DNA of 64,000 bases from an uncultured Candidatus Nitrosopumilus sp. (GTDB taxonomy: Archaea; Thermoproteota; Nitrososphaeria; Nitrososphaerales; Nitrosopumilaceae): NCBI GenBank assembly GCA_951812645.1, contig CATOSM010000001.1, positions 1,281,560-1,345,559 of the forward strand, written 5' to 3'. The position numbers and the translations under genes are program-made. The notes beneath the pieces are model-generated. The model saw nothing but the letters and a program-made list of their open reading frames with translations, made no database searches and was not told the DNA's origin. This document shows, in pieces, positions 8,999-17,122 of the stretch (position 1 is the stretch's first letter; every line of letters begins with the position of its first letter).

Positions 8999-9281
8999 GT
9001 GGAGTGAGATGCCAAAGACATACGGCGATGATTCAACTGCCAACCTAAGGCTAAGAAGATGGCAGGAGTTTGGCATATGGAAAAAGATTTTGGGACGTGC
9101 AATCAAATCCGCACACAGGCAGAGAAAAATCAACCTGGAAAAAATATCGATTGATTCATCGTCAATTCCCTCCAAAAAAGGGGCGACGTGATCGGATTTG
9201 ACGGGTTCAAGAGAGTCACAGGTACAAAATTACATGTTGCAGCAGATGGTACCGGCCTGCCAGTATCAACTGTAATCCTAT
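8999..9281 (+). mobile_element. IS5-type transposase fragment (middle part)
   Basis: Strong similarity to the element at 53.1-54.1 kb: GWSEMPKTYGDD, then FGIWKKIL, then SSSIPSKKGAT and, in the -1 frame after the A6 run, VIGFDGF. Both ends are missing: homology starts abruptly at about 8999 and stops at about 9281. The ORFA-like frame ends in TGA just after AAAAAAGGGG, as in the 56-kb copy, which supports an ancestral -1 frameshift design. It is a dead fragment. It inserted just behind the rpoL promoter. Confidence 0.85.
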
Positions 9282-9649
9282 TTTGTCGGTAATTCCGGAT
9301 CTCCATGCCGGTTCTGAAACAAATTTGACTAGTTGTTCATCTTGTGAAAATTCAGTCAGGAGCCTGTTCCATGATTCCTTATTTTTTCATATGTTTTTAA
9401 CAGACATCCACTTAAGAAAAATCCACTGCCTTTTTCTCCCGAATTTTTTTGAGCGTCCAGAATCAAGTCCGGCAAAGAATTGTCCGCTTCTCACAATTCC
9501 CGTCCAAACGCATAGCCATATTTTGCATCAGACGCAACTGGCCATTTCAATTCAGGACTCCAAAAAGGGCTGTGGGATTATCCAGGATCGGCATGTGCCA
9601 TGACACGTCAAAACGCGGCGGATGATAAAAAATGTTGCAGAGATCCCCG
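9282..9649. other. 368-bp stretch without a supportable gene
   Basis: No convincing coding frame. A 106-codon plus-strand frame exists at 9283-9603 but has no family features and a biased composition. The minus strand shows short stretches such as NRLLTEFSQDEQLVKFVSE-like sequence broken by stops and frame changes, so this may be a decayed gene. It lies between the IS fragment and the beta-helix gene, so it is probably island debris. Confidence 0.4.
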
Positions 9650-11290
9650 CTAACTGCAGGAACCTGCAAACGATATTGTTTCACGTATCTGACTGTCCGG
9701 TCCGGTTGCCTTGCCTGTCAGGTCAAGGGTGAACTGCAAATCCAGCTTTTCATCGGTTTTCGGTGCCGGAAGGTTGGCATTCATATCAAGTCCGTTGGCG
9801 TTGGTTCTTAGCAGGTCAAAGGAGGTACCGTTAATGATGTCAGTCACGCTGGTCTTTGCCCCGGCCACCGGACTGTCTTTCTGATCAAGCCATCCGTCTG
9901 TCTGTATCTTTACCCCGGTAAGGAGTATGCCGCCGGTGTTGAGCACGGCATTGTTCTCCGGATCAGAGACTGCTCCCCATGCGGCATTATCAAAGTACAG
10001 GTTGTACCTTTCAAGGCCGATTGAGCAGACGTCGGTCCGCTGTACGTCAGCAAGTGACTGCTGTTTGGCAGGTCCCATTGCGCGAAGCTCGCCTCCGACA
10101 TAGTCGGCATAGTACGGCGAGTACTGTACCGGCCCGCTTATGACGGCGGCAAAGTCAGGGGAATCCCCGTAATAGTTGTGCGTTGCAGGAAGAAAATAGT
10201 TTGCAACGGCGTTGATGATGTCTTTTCCGCGCATGTCTATAAACTCGTTGTCTTTCAGGGTTGCAGTAGGCCTGCCTGAAGACGAGGAAGTGTCAGGCTC
10301 GAATGTTGTCGCATGGCAGTATCCGTCACAGAGGATTACGCCGTGTTTGCCCTCTTTGAGGGTATTGCCCACTACCAGCGTATCACGCGAGGAGGACAGG
10401 CTGATTGAGCCCTTTAAATCGTCTGCGATCAGGCTGCCATCGCGATGTTTTGAATCGGCAAAGGTCGCATTGACTATGGTGTTGCCGGATATCGTATTGT
10501 TGGCACTTTCCCTGTGTGCAATCAGTATTCCGTTCTTTGGCACGTCAGAGATTGTGTTGTCTGAGATTGCCAGTCCTGTCACCCTGGCCAGGCTTATTCC
10601 GGACCAGGTTGTCTTGTTAATGGTATTTCCGGATATTACAGAGTCGGCAAGCCTCTCAATGTATATCGCAGTCATGTCATGCTGTGAGGCCTTGTCGCCG
10701 TTTGCAAACAGCGGCTTTTGATCGGCAGGTGCATTGTACCCGATATGCTCAAAGGTATTGCCAGTTACGTTGACTGATGTCATGCTGCCAAACCTGGCGT
10801 GGTTTATTGTGCCATCGGCCATTATGCCATGGCTGTTCGTATTGTTGACATAGTTGTTCTCAACGGCAATGTCGGATCTTGGACCACTTACATGTATTCC
10901 ATGTATGGGGGCATTTACAATCTCTATTCCCTTAACCTTTACATTGTCTGCCGTAATTTGGATTCCGGCGCCACTAAAAATTACGTTATCAGAAGCATGG
11001 TCGCCACGTGTAGACTGTAGTGTGATGGCTTTGTTAACTAATATGTTGTCACCTAAAGTAGCACGATATGTGCCATCACTGATGATTATGACATCACCCG
11101 GAGCTGCGGCATTGAGTGCAGCCTGAGGGTTCTTAAATGTCCTTCCGTTATTACATGTGCCATTATTATTAGAATCCGGACATGATCCATCCACAGTAAC
11201 TGTGGCAGCATGTGCGGAAGGAACCGCAACCAATACGGCCAGTGCCGCAATCATAAATATTGCATAGTCTAAAGCCGTAAATTTTGTCAT
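9650..11290 (-). CDS. Secreted right-handed beta-helix surface protein, paralog 1
   Basis: A 546-residue exported protein. The signal peptide is clear: FMIAALAVLVAVPSAHA, with cleavage before ATVTVD. Residues about 45-360 are short repeats of the NosD/pectate-lyase beta-helix kind (GNTINKTTWSGISLARVTG, NGILIAHRESANNTISGNT), and a C-terminal beta domain follows, ending SFAGSCS. The ATG at 11290 is chosen; the frame runs on upstream only into IS sequence. The paralog at 26803-28446 has almost the same length (547), a near-identical signal peptide and an equivalent C-terminus (ATGPD). The gene is visibly GC-richer than its neighbours, which suggests transfer. Probable role: surface adhesin or glycan interaction (inferred). 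Confidence 0.85.
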   Translation of the reverse strand: MTKFTALDYAIFMIAALAVLVAVPSAHAATVTVDGSCPDSNNNGTCNNGRTFKNPQAALNAAAPGDVIIISDGTYRATLGDNILVNKAITLQSTRGDHASDNVIFSGAGIQITADNVKVKGIEIVNAPIHGIHVSGPRSDIAVENNYVNNTNSHGIMADGTINHARFGSMTSVNVTGNTFEHIGYNAPADQKPLFANGDKASQHDMTAIYIERLADSVISGNTINKTTWSGISLARVTGLAISDNTISDVPKNGILIAHRESANNTISGNTIVNATFADSKHRDGSLIADDLKGSISLSSSRDTLVVGNTLKEGKHGVILCDGYCHATTFEPDTSSSSGRPTATLKDNEFIDMRGKDIINAVANYFLPATHNYYGDSPDFAAVISGPVQYSPYYADYVGGELRAMGPAKQQSLADVQRTDVCSIGLERYNLYFDNAAWGAVSDPENNAVLNTGGILLTGVKIQTDGWLDQKDSPVAGAKTSVTDIINGTSFDLLRTNANGLDMNANLPAPKTDEKLDLQFTLDLTGKATGPDSQIRETISFAGSCS

Positions 11291-11349
11291 TGTTAACCTG
11301 TGATCATTGGCATTAATAAACCCTGATATTGCCTGACAGGATGACAATC

Positions 11350-11428
11350 CCGGGCAAAACCCGCATTTCAGACAGATCAGAACCAGCCAAGATGGGTCAA
11401 AGGATGGCCTCTGCAAGGAACAACCATT
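11350..11428. repeat. Conserved block upstream of beta-helix gene, inverted relative to the second copy
   Basis: The block contains GGGCAAAACCCGC, then CAGACAGATCAG (11352-11380), and TGGCCTCTGC near 11405. The same pieces occur upstream of the second beta-helix gene at about 28480-28563, but in the reverse orientation relative to the gene, while the segment nearest the start (ACCTGTGATCA and TTAATAAAC) keeps the same orientation in both. It may be part of a mobile or invertible element. Confidence 0.5.
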
Positions 11429-11440
11429 TCTGTCTAATTG

Positions 11441-11839
11441 TTGGGAAAAACAATCACAACTCATCCCAATACTTTCCAGTACGTCGTGATACATGCCAAG
11501 TAAACCAATCCAAGATAATTCTCGCAGTTCTTTTCGTATCTTATTGCTGTTCTTCTGAACCCGCACCTGAGCCAGGCAAAGAATCTCTCAACCACAAACC
11601 TTGTCTTGCTGTACTTGTTCTGCGTGTTCTCTGAGACAGTAAATTTGGAAGTGTTACCGCATGGAATGCAACATCTGATTCCATGACGTCTGCAATGATT
11701 TCTGATGCATGCAGGACCGTATCCCTTGTCTGCATAGACTGCCACAATCCGGTTCGTTGTATCATCATCTACAGGTTCTGAAATATTTTCTAACAACATC
11801 GATGAATTTTGTACTGTGATGAATGTTTGCAGGGCAGAC
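11441..11839 (-). mobile_element. IS5-type transposase C-terminal fragment
   Basis: The minus strand encodes YADKGYGPACIRNHC, FVVERFFAWLRCGF and RTAIRYEKNCENYLG, the C-terminal catalytic part (second Asp and final Glu) of the transposase seen in full at 55.6-56.4 kb. Upstream it slips frame around the CPANIHHSTKF-like sequence and stops near 11839, so the N-terminal half is absent. The element end TTGGGAAAAAC (from 11441) and CAACTCATCCCAATAC match the ends near 26.63-26.69 kb. Its loss of the left half coincides with the truncated plus-strand gene beginning at 11840. Confidence 0.85.
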
Positions 11840-12346
11840 TTAGAACCAGAAGAATTTGCGTCTTTACTGGGAGGTAAATCCACAGGAGATAGTTTGAAAC
11901 AACGTCTTGCACATATGAAAAATGATTTAGAAGAAGAAAAGAAATGAACGGATGTTAGAATTGCAAGTGCAACATCAACATTGAAAGATAAACAAAAGAT
12001 TGAAATTGATAGTTACAAACAGGTAATTGAACAATTTGCATCGCAAATTGACAAAAAAGAAAAAACATTGCAAGAAAAAGAATCAAAGATAAAATCTCAA
12101 TCACATATCATCAAAGAACAGACTGAAAAAATAGAGAATTTTGAAAAGAAAGAAATGGTTAACAGAATTTTTGGTATCATTAGGAATTGGATCAGGTTCG
12201 GCAATTATTATTCCGATTTTATTATTTTTATCAAATCTAGTAATAGTAACGGGGATATCATATCTGTTGTACTTGGCGAATTGGGGATTTTAGGATTAAT
12301 TTTTGGTAGTTGGTGGTTTTCCCATAAATCAAAATTAAAGAAATAA
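11840..12346 (+). pseudogene. Coiled-coil membrane protein gene, broken by IS, a stop and frameshifts
   Basis: One reading frame starts inside IS sequence without a start codon (EPEEFASLLGGKSTGDSLKQ), reaches TGA at 11945-11947, and continues in the same frame into a long Lys/Glu-rich coiled coil (QVIEQFASQIDKKEKTLQ). Near 12155 the hydrophobic signal jumps to another frame, which reads as LVSLGIGSGSAIIIPILLF, then SNLVIVTG, a good pair of TM helices. It then returns to the first frame for LIFGSWWFSHKSKLKK. So the ancestral protein was a coiled coil plus TM anchor; here it lost its 5' end and has a nonsense codon and two frame changes. Confidence 0.65.
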
Positions 12347-12403
12347 AATTCTCTTTATATACATAGAATATTAAGGGTAGAGAAATCATTATGAGCGGTA
12401 AGA

Positions 12404-12940
12404 ATGGCAGAAAGCAAGATTTCGGCGATTGAATTGGTAAAATCAAAGGATGAGTACTCATCTGATGAAAATATTGAGATAAATGTCCAATTTTCAGTTG
12501 AAGGTGACCTTAGAAATGCCTTCAATGAGGCAAATTGGACCAAAGCCTACAACAACAATGATGTCTCTTTCAAGATGAAGTATGGCGTAAAACTCACATC
12601 TGGAGGATTCAGAAAGAAGGAGTTAGGCAGAACTATTGATACATACAGAAAAGCCTCAATATTTTGGACAAGAAATCCAAAATTGGTCAATCCAATGAAA
12701 GACAGACGAATCTGGGTACAGGTAGCCAAAAACTTTGAGCCATTTATCAGACTATCAGAAGAGGAGGTTAGAGAGGAATTGTTTGACTTTGATGAAAAAT
12801 TCGTATTCAAAGCATCTGATTTGGGTAAAGGTAAACACAAGATAGGAGCTGAAACATTTGCATCCTGGCAGAAACATGACTATACAGAAACTGAAAGTAT
12901 CAAAAACAATTCTAATGAAATTGAAATTACAGTCAATTAG
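12404..12940 (+). CDS. Hypothetical soluble protein
   Basis: I do not recognise this 178-residue protein. It has no signal peptide or TM segment. The start reads AESKISAIELVKSKDEYSSD, and alternating hydrophobic and polar positions suggest a beta-sandwich (INVQFSVEG; VSFKMKYGVKL; KFVFKASDLGKGKHKIGAE), similar in style to immunoglobulin-like or arrestin-like folds; that is inference only. A TATA-like TTTATATAC at about 12355 precedes it. Two tiny paralogous genes follow at 12972 and 13135 on the same strand and may be co-transcribed. Confidence 0.7.
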   Translation: MAESKISAIELVKSKDEYSSDENIEINVQFSVEGDLRNAFNEANWTKAYNNNDVSFKMKYGVKLTSGGFRKKELGRTIDTYRKASIFWTRNPKLVNPMKDRRIWVQVAKNFEPFIRLSEEEVREELFDFDEKFVFKASDLGKGKHKIGAETFASWQKHDYTETESIKNNSNEIEITVN

Positions 12941-12971
12941 GGATATAAGGAACTTTTTTGTGTAATTATTA

Positions 12972-13124
12972 ATGGCAAAATACGACGGTCTGTTAGGACA
13001 ACCAATACTTGAAGTTGAAGAACCTGATAAAGAAGGGGGAATTACATTTATCTTCAAAGACAACAGGTTTATGTTCATAAAAGCAATTGATGGTAAAATT
13101 GAGACCGTATCAATTCCAGAATAG
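12972..13124 (+). CDS. Tiny acidic protein, paralog A
   Basis: A 50-residue ORF beginning MAKYDGLLGQPILEVEEPDK and ending DGKIETVSIPE. It shares layout and motifs with the next small ORF (LxEVEEPDxxGG, xTFIFKDN and IKxxDGK), so the two are tandem duplicates, which supports both as real genes. Predicted as a small all-beta protein. Function unknown. No zinc ligands or membrane segment. Confidence 0.65.
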   Translation: MAKYDGLLGQPILEVEEPDKEGGITFIFKDNRFMFIKAIDGKIETVSIPE

Positions 13125-13134
13125 GTGATATTGA

Positions 13135-13281
13135 ATGGGAAAATTTGATGCTATCAAAATGTCAGAACTTGTTAAAGTAGAAGATCCTGATTCGGACGGA
13201 GGATTGACTTTAATTTTTCAAGAAGATAAAACCTTGAAAATTAAAGTTGTAGATGGCAAACTAGTTTCAGAATTTGTCTAA
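13135..13281 (+). CDS. Tiny acidic protein, paralog B
   Basis: A 48-residue ORF (MGKFDAIKMSELVKVEDPDS ... DGKLVSEFV). It aligns with paralog A: VKVEDPDSDGGLTLIFQEDKT versus VEEPDKEGGITFIFKDN. It starts ten bases after the stop of paralog A and ends one base before the convergent phosphatase gene, so it is closely packed. Function unknown. Confidence 0.65.
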   Translation: MGKFDAIKMSELVKVEDPDSDGGLTLIFQEDKTLKIKVVDGKLVSEFV

Positions 13282-13282
13282 A

Positions 13283-13777
13283 CTAGTTTCTCACATGCTT
13301 TTCATAAAATCCAATAGCTAATTCTTGCACTTCAGATTGTATTGAACCGGGTCTTTGATCCCGAATTTTTTTAATTGCATCATTTGCTGAAAATTTTTTG
13401 TGTTTGACAAAATAACATGCAAGTATTGTTCCAGATCTTCCCATACCTGCTGCACAGTGAACCATTACTTTTTGATTATCCTTAATTTGTTCATTTATGA
13501 AATCTACTGCAGAATCTATCCTATCCATATCAGGAGCTGTCAAGTCAGGAGTCGGAACATGAAGATATCCGATATTTTGTGTCCAATCATCAGGTAATGC
13601 TTGTTCAGTCATAGTAACAATAGATGTTACGCCTTGATTTAGAAGCCAAGTGAATTCATCTTGACTAGTCGGGATACCAGAACCTGCAAGTTTTTCTTCA
13701 ATTAACCAAGAGAAATTAGTAGGTTTTTTGGTAATTTTTCCATGAACTTTTCTCCAAATATTACCAGGTTTACTCAT
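13283..13777 (-). CDS. Dual-specificity / tyrosine protein phosphatase
   Basis: A cysteine-based phosphatase of 164 residues. The P-loop is VHCAAGMGRSG, with nucleophile Cys at about residue 108 and Arg at about 114; a candidate general-acid Asp sits in HVPTPDLTAPD near 78. The motif and size match archaeal DSP-type phosphatases, which dephosphorylate Ser/Thr/Tyr residues. The start is set at ATG 13777 (MSKPGNIW): the longer frame to 13837 would overlap the next gene and adds non-conserved residues. It lies just downstream of the cyclase-family hydrolase on the same strand. Confidence 0.85.
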   Translation of the reverse strand: MSKPGNIWRKVHGKITKKPTNFSWLIEEKLAGSGIPTSQDEFTWLLNQGVTSIVTMTEQALPDDWTQNIGYLHVPTPDLTAPDMDRIDSAVDFINEQIKDNQKVMVHCAAGMGRSGTILACYFVKHKKFSANDAIKKIRDQRPGSIQSEVQELAIGFYEKHVRN

Positions 13778-13820
13778 ATCAGATTTAGAATTGGTCTGTA
13801 TTTTTAGTATTGCGAAAATA

Positions 13821-14477
13821 TCATGATGCAACAGCACGTACGGGAGATCCTGTTGCGTCTTTCAATTTTAATGGTAGAATTGTAAAATTAAACTCGATAG
13901 GTTTTATTTTGTTTAAATTTGTTAAATTCTCCACTATCAAGATATTATTTCGCGATAAAATATTGTGGACCTTAAATGATTCGTCTTTTCCAAGATCTAT
14001 ACTGGGTGAATCTATACCAACTAAATTGATTTTTTTTGATGCAAGATATTTTGCAGATGAGGAGTCCAATCCAGGATTTTCAATGAAATAGTTCTCTTTT
14101 TTTAGATTCTTTTGCCATCCAGTATGGAAAAATATTGAAGCATGGTTTAAGATCCTACCGTTCTCTTTTTCAAATGAAGTAATATCTGATTTAGTAATAG
14201 CGGTATTTTTTGATCTTTCTATCTTTATCAGAGTGGCTTTTCCTACGAGTCTCTCAACTGGTATTTGGTCAATCTTTAAACCATTTTTTACAAAATGATA
14301 CGGTGCATCAAGATGTGTACCTGTATGCGAACTTAGGAATAATAATTCAAGATTATATCCGTCATTTTCTATGTTAGACCAATCAATGAATTGAGGTGTG
14401 GGGGATCCAGGAAAGCTAGGAATTGATTTTGATATTGTAAGTGACAAATCCGTTGGTTTCACATCAATAGATTGCAT
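13821..14477 (-). CDS. Cyclase / kynurenine-formamidase-family metal hydrolase
   Basis: 218 residues with the hallmark metal motif SHTGTHLDAPYHF (HxGTHxDxPxH) near residue 54, typical of the KynB/putative-cyclase family that uses two divalent ions to hydrolyse amides or lactones. A second family element, VGIDSPSIDLG, is seen near residue 153. The substrate is unknown; thaumarchaea lack an obvious kynurenine pathway, so the tryptophan-catabolism name should not be assumed. It is divergent from the Lrp-like gene at 14523. Confidence 0.82.
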   Translation of the reverse strand: MQSIDVKPTDLSLTISKSIPSFPGSPTPQFIDWSNIENDGYNLELLFLSSHTGTHLDAPYHFVKNGLKIDQIPVERLVGKATLIKIERSKNTAITKSDITSFEKENGRILNHASIFFHTGWQKNLKKENYFIENPGLDSSSAKYLASKKINLVGIDSPSIDLGKDESFKVHNILSRNNILIVENLTNLNKIKPIEFNFTILPLKLKDATGSPVRAVAS

Positions 14478-14522
14478 TGGGGATTAATCAGTTTTTAGCA
14501 ATGAAAGGTTAAATACTGTTTT

Positions 14523-14795
14523 ATGAAAAAACTTCTTGTGCCTGCAGCATATGTTCTATTGAATTCTGACCTAGGAACAGACGAATCAATCATCAATGAA
14601 GTCAAACAGATTCTTTCTGAGGAAGAAATTGAATATGAAGTTCAAGGAGTATATGGCGTATATGATATTGTCCTAAAACTATCCTCCAATAATGCTGAAA
14701 AGCTACGTGCTGTTATTACCGATAAAATTAGAAAGATCAGCAAAGTCCAATCAACATTAACTATGATGGTAATAGAAGAACAGGAAAATCTATAA
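14523..14795 (+). CDS. Stand-alone Lrp/AsnC ligand-binding (RAM) domain protein
   Basis: 90 residues containing only the alpha/beta ligand-binding domain of Lrp/AsnC regulators: AAYVLLNSDLGTDESI (beta strand), VQGVYGVYDIVLKL, and KVQSTLTMMV at the end. There is no helix-turn-helix, so it cannot bind DNA alone; such stand-alone RAM proteins usually bind amino acids and modulate partner proteins. It is convergent with the PLP enzyme, overlapping its end by six bases. Confidence 0.85.
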   Translation: MKKLLVPAAYVLLNSDLGTDESIINEVKQILSEEEIEYEVQGVYGVYDIVLKLSSNNAEKLRAVITDKIRKISKVQSTLTMMVIEEQENL

Positions 14796-15941
14796 TTTCT
14801 TTATTGCATCAATTACTTTGAGCATCTGAGATTCAGTATTAAAAAAATGTGGGGATGCGCGTACAATCTTTGTATCCATTATTTCTCTAACAGCTAAAAC
14901 GATATTTTGTTTTTCCAGTTTGTTTACGAGTTCTTGTGGATCCGTTCCTTTAACATTAAATGAAATTATACTTGTTCTAAGGTTGGGATCTTCAGGACCA
15001 TACAAAACAACATTCTGAATTTTTGATAATTCTTCTCTAAAAACATTAGATAGATATTGATTTTTGTTACGTATGTTGCTTATTCCAAAATCAAATAAAT
15101 AGTTTGCAGATGATTCTAACCCGACAATACCAACATAGTTTCTAAAACCAGTTTGGAATTTATCGGGCAATTCTTTGAATGCAAGTTTTGTATCGCCATA
15201 GATAATTGCGGATTCTCCACCAACAGTTTTTGGTTCTAATAATTTACTGGATTTTCTATTACAGTAGAATAATCCTGTGCCCATGGGACCGCACAGCCAT
15301 TTAGATCCATTAAATGACATAAAATCACACTTTATTTTTGAAACATCGATATCATCAATACACCCAATAGTTTGTGCGCTGTCAACAAAAAACGGGATAT
15401 TGTTTCCAATAACATTTCTAACTTTTTCCACAGGCAAAATTGAGCCTGTATTGTACAGTGCATGACTAAGAGCAAGCAATTTGGTATTGTCATTAACAAG
15501 TGATGATAAATCATTCAAATCAAAGAAACCATTTTCATCAATAGATAGACTTTGAAGGGAAATTTTTTCTTCTAATTTAATCCAAGGATAGAAATTAGAA
15601 TGGTGTTCATGAGTCATTCCGCGAATAATAATATTTGAGTTATTATCAGATGACAATCCATTAGCAACAAAATTTATTCCATCAGTTGTACTTTGTGTAA
15701 GGACTATTTCGTCAGGTTGACACGAAATAATTTTTGCAATGATTTTTCTTACATTTTGTAGTTTTTCAGTGACAAGAGATTCAGATTCTTTTGAATCTGG
15801 ACCGAGAGAATTGTATTTGATTAAGAATTCTTTCATTGCATCAATACTTTGCGTGGGCATTAACGAAACAGAGGCGTTATTTAGATAGATTTTCTCTGAC
15901 ATTGGAAAGTCGTCAGAAATATCTTTTGATACTAAGTTCAT
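14790..15941 (-). CDS. Class V PLP aminotransferase (cysteine desulfurase-like)
   Basis: A 383-residue fold-type I PLP enzyme. Seen: LTQSTTDGINFVANGL, ALYNTGSILPV, FFVDSAQTIGCIDI with the ring-stacking Asp, and FMSFNGSKWLCGPMGTG with the presumed Schiff-base Lys (SFNGSKW). This pattern fits the SufS/CsdB or isopenicillin-epimerase-like group. The small C-terminal domain has VRASPHFFNTE. Whether it acts on cysteine is not settled: I see no clear SufS-type catalytic Cys loop. Confidence 0.85.
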   Translation of the reverse strand: MNLVSKDISDDFPMSEKIYLNNASVSLMPTQSIDAMKEFLIKYNSLGPDSKESESLVTEKLQNVRKIIAKIISCQPDEIVLTQSTTDGINFVANGLSSDNNSNIIIRGMTHEHHSNFYPWIKLEEKISLQSLSIDENGFFDLNDLSSLVNDNTKLLALSHALYNTGSILPVEKVRNVIGNNIPFFVDSAQTIGCIDDIDVSKIKCDFMSFNGSKWLCGPMGTGLFYCNRKSSKLLEPKTVGGESAIIYGDTKLAFKELPDKFQTGFRNYVGIVGLESSANYLFDFGISNIRNKNQYLSNVFREELSKIQNVVLYGPEDPNLRTSIISFNVKGTDPQELVNKLEKQNIVLAVREIMDTKIVRASPHFFNTESQMLKVIDAIKKL

Positions 15942-15967
15942 TATTATATCTGTAAAAGACTAAACTG

Positions 15968-16555
15968 GTGTTGGATAAAAATCCTGAGCAAATTATAGGT
16001 AATGATTTAACACAGATTCAAATTCAATTTGAACGAAATAATCCAAATATCGTATTATGTTCAAAACCATTTCATAAAATAGAGTTTCTTCATAAATTAA
16101 TTAGTTCGTCTGAAGATCCAGTAATTTTCATTGATATGGATTTGCTTTACACTGGATATTTGCAATCAAAGATGATTCAGAAGAAAGAAAATCTGATAAT
16201 TTTTTGTCCAGATAAAATAAATTGGAAAGAAAAACTATCGGAATTGATTTCTAGAGTATCAAAAGAGAGATTTTTGGTGATTATTGATTCATTTAATGGT
16301 GCATACAATTTGTTTGATGATTTAGAATCAGCCATATTCATCAATTCATGCATAATGCTACTCTCATCAATTGGAAACCATACCAAATCTTCAATTATTG
16401 TAACTGGAATAACACGAAAAAAAGAAAATAGTGATTGGGTCTTATCACCGGGAGGCAGGCATATCATTAAATCAGAAAAAACTGGAGTTTATCTTCTGAA
16501 AAAAATCAAAAATGAACTGATTATGAATACTTTGGACAATACAGCAAAGCTCTAA
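15968..16555 (+). CDS. RecA/RadA-like ATPase-fold protein lacking Walker A
   Basis: 195 residues, probably a degenerate RecA-type core. PVIFIDMDLLYTG and FLVIIDSFNGAYN look like two core strands with a Walker-B-like DSF, but there is no GxxxxGKT motif, so ATP hydrolysis is unlikely. SSIIVTGITRKK followed by GGRHIIKSEKTGVYLLKK resembles the end of RadA-like domains. The family call is tentative. It is divergent from the PLP enzyme, with only a 26-bp gap holding both promoters. Confidence 0.6.
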   Translation: MLDKNPEQIIGNDLTQIQIQFERNNPNIVLCSKPFHKIEFLHKLISSSEDPVIFIDMDLLYTGYLQSKMIQKKENLIIFCPDKINWKEKLSELISRVSKERFLVIIDSFNGAYNLFDDLESAIFINSCIMLLSSIGNHTKSSIIVTGITRKKENSDWVLSPGGRHIIKSEKTGVYLLKKIKNELIMNTLDNTAKL

Positions 16556-16565
16556 GGCATGATCG

Positions 16566-16626
16566 GATCGCTGTATATTGCGATCAAAAATTCAAACGCC
16601 GTTATAAAATATCAAACGCCGTTATA
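16566..16626. promoter_or_regulatory. Inverted repeat and twin direct repeats upstream of ferredoxin gene
   Basis: GATCGC-N8-GCGATC occurs at 16566-16585, followed by two perfect 15-bp direct repeats TCAAACGCCGTTATA at 16592-16606 and 16612-16626, exactly 20 bp apart (about two helical turns). They lie just upstream of a TATA-like TTATATTA at 16647-16654 that serves the ferredoxin gene starting at 16681. The repeats are candidate binding sites for an activator or repressor; the inverted repeat could instead be a terminator hairpin for the upstream gene. Confidence 0.6.
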
Positions 16627-16680
16627 GAGCCATAATTTTAGGCAAGTTATATTAAGACCAAATCAGAAAAATAATTTGTT

Positions 16681-16980
16681 ATGCCAGTAGGAATTATTCC
16701 AGACATAAGCGAACAAATGTGTATCGGATGCGCACTCTGTGTAGAAATCTGTACCACACTTGGACCAGATGTCCTTAGAGTAAAACCAGTTGAAGGCTGG
16801 AAGAGAGGTAAAGCATTTGTCTTTTACCCAGAAAGATGTATTTCTGATGGTGCATGCATCGGCGTATGCCCAACAAAAGCAATCTTTTGGATGAGACCAA
16901 TGGACTTTACTGTCGGACAACCAGTTCCACTCTACAAGAACTCAGTCTTCGTCAAAGGTTGGACCGAATTAATCGATTAG
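16681..16980 (+). CDS. Ferredoxin with two cluster sites, one Cys replaced by Asp
   Basis: A 99-residue iron-sulfur electron carrier. Site 1 has Cys 14, 17, 20 and 24 (CIGCALCVEIC). Site 2 has Cys 53, 59 and 63 (CISDGACIGVCP), with Asp 56 where the second Cys should be, as in the Pyrococcus furiosus ferredoxin Asp variant. So one cluster may be [3Fe-4S] or an Asp-ligated [4Fe-4S]. It is nearly leaderless behind TTATATTA at 16647. The C-terminal tail (about residues 70-99) is unusual and may dock a partner enzyme, which I cannot identify. Confidence 0.9.
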   Translation: MPVGIIPDISEQMCIGCALCVEICTTLGPDVLRVKPVEGWKRGKAFVFYPERCISDGACIGVCPTKAIFWMRPMDFTVGQPVPLYKNSVFVKGWTELID

Positions 16981-17122
16981 ATTAGTTCAGTAATTTTTAA
17001 TTTCTTTTTATTATTTTAGATTTTAACAAGGCCAGGCTATTCAAAATAATTTACAGAATTATCATGACAGGCACAAAACTTCAAGAAGAGTTGATATGCA
17101 TACAAAATAAGCATAAAACAAA

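Noticed and set aside
9283..9603. 106-codon plus-strand frame
   Set aside because: No family, no promoter or ribosome site, odd composition; lies in island debris.
10212..10721. 169-codon frame on the plus strand inside the beta-helix gene
   Set aside because: Antisense shadow caused by the GC-rich composition of the real minus-strand gene, which has a signal peptide and a paralog.
11291..11566. Longer start (11566) for the first beta-helix protein
   Set aside because: The extra 92 codons are IS sequence read in the wrong frame; the signal peptide begins at ATG 11290, matching the paralog.
15332..15514. Second minus-strand frame within the class V aminotransferase
   Set aside because: A shadow of the real gene; lacks family features.
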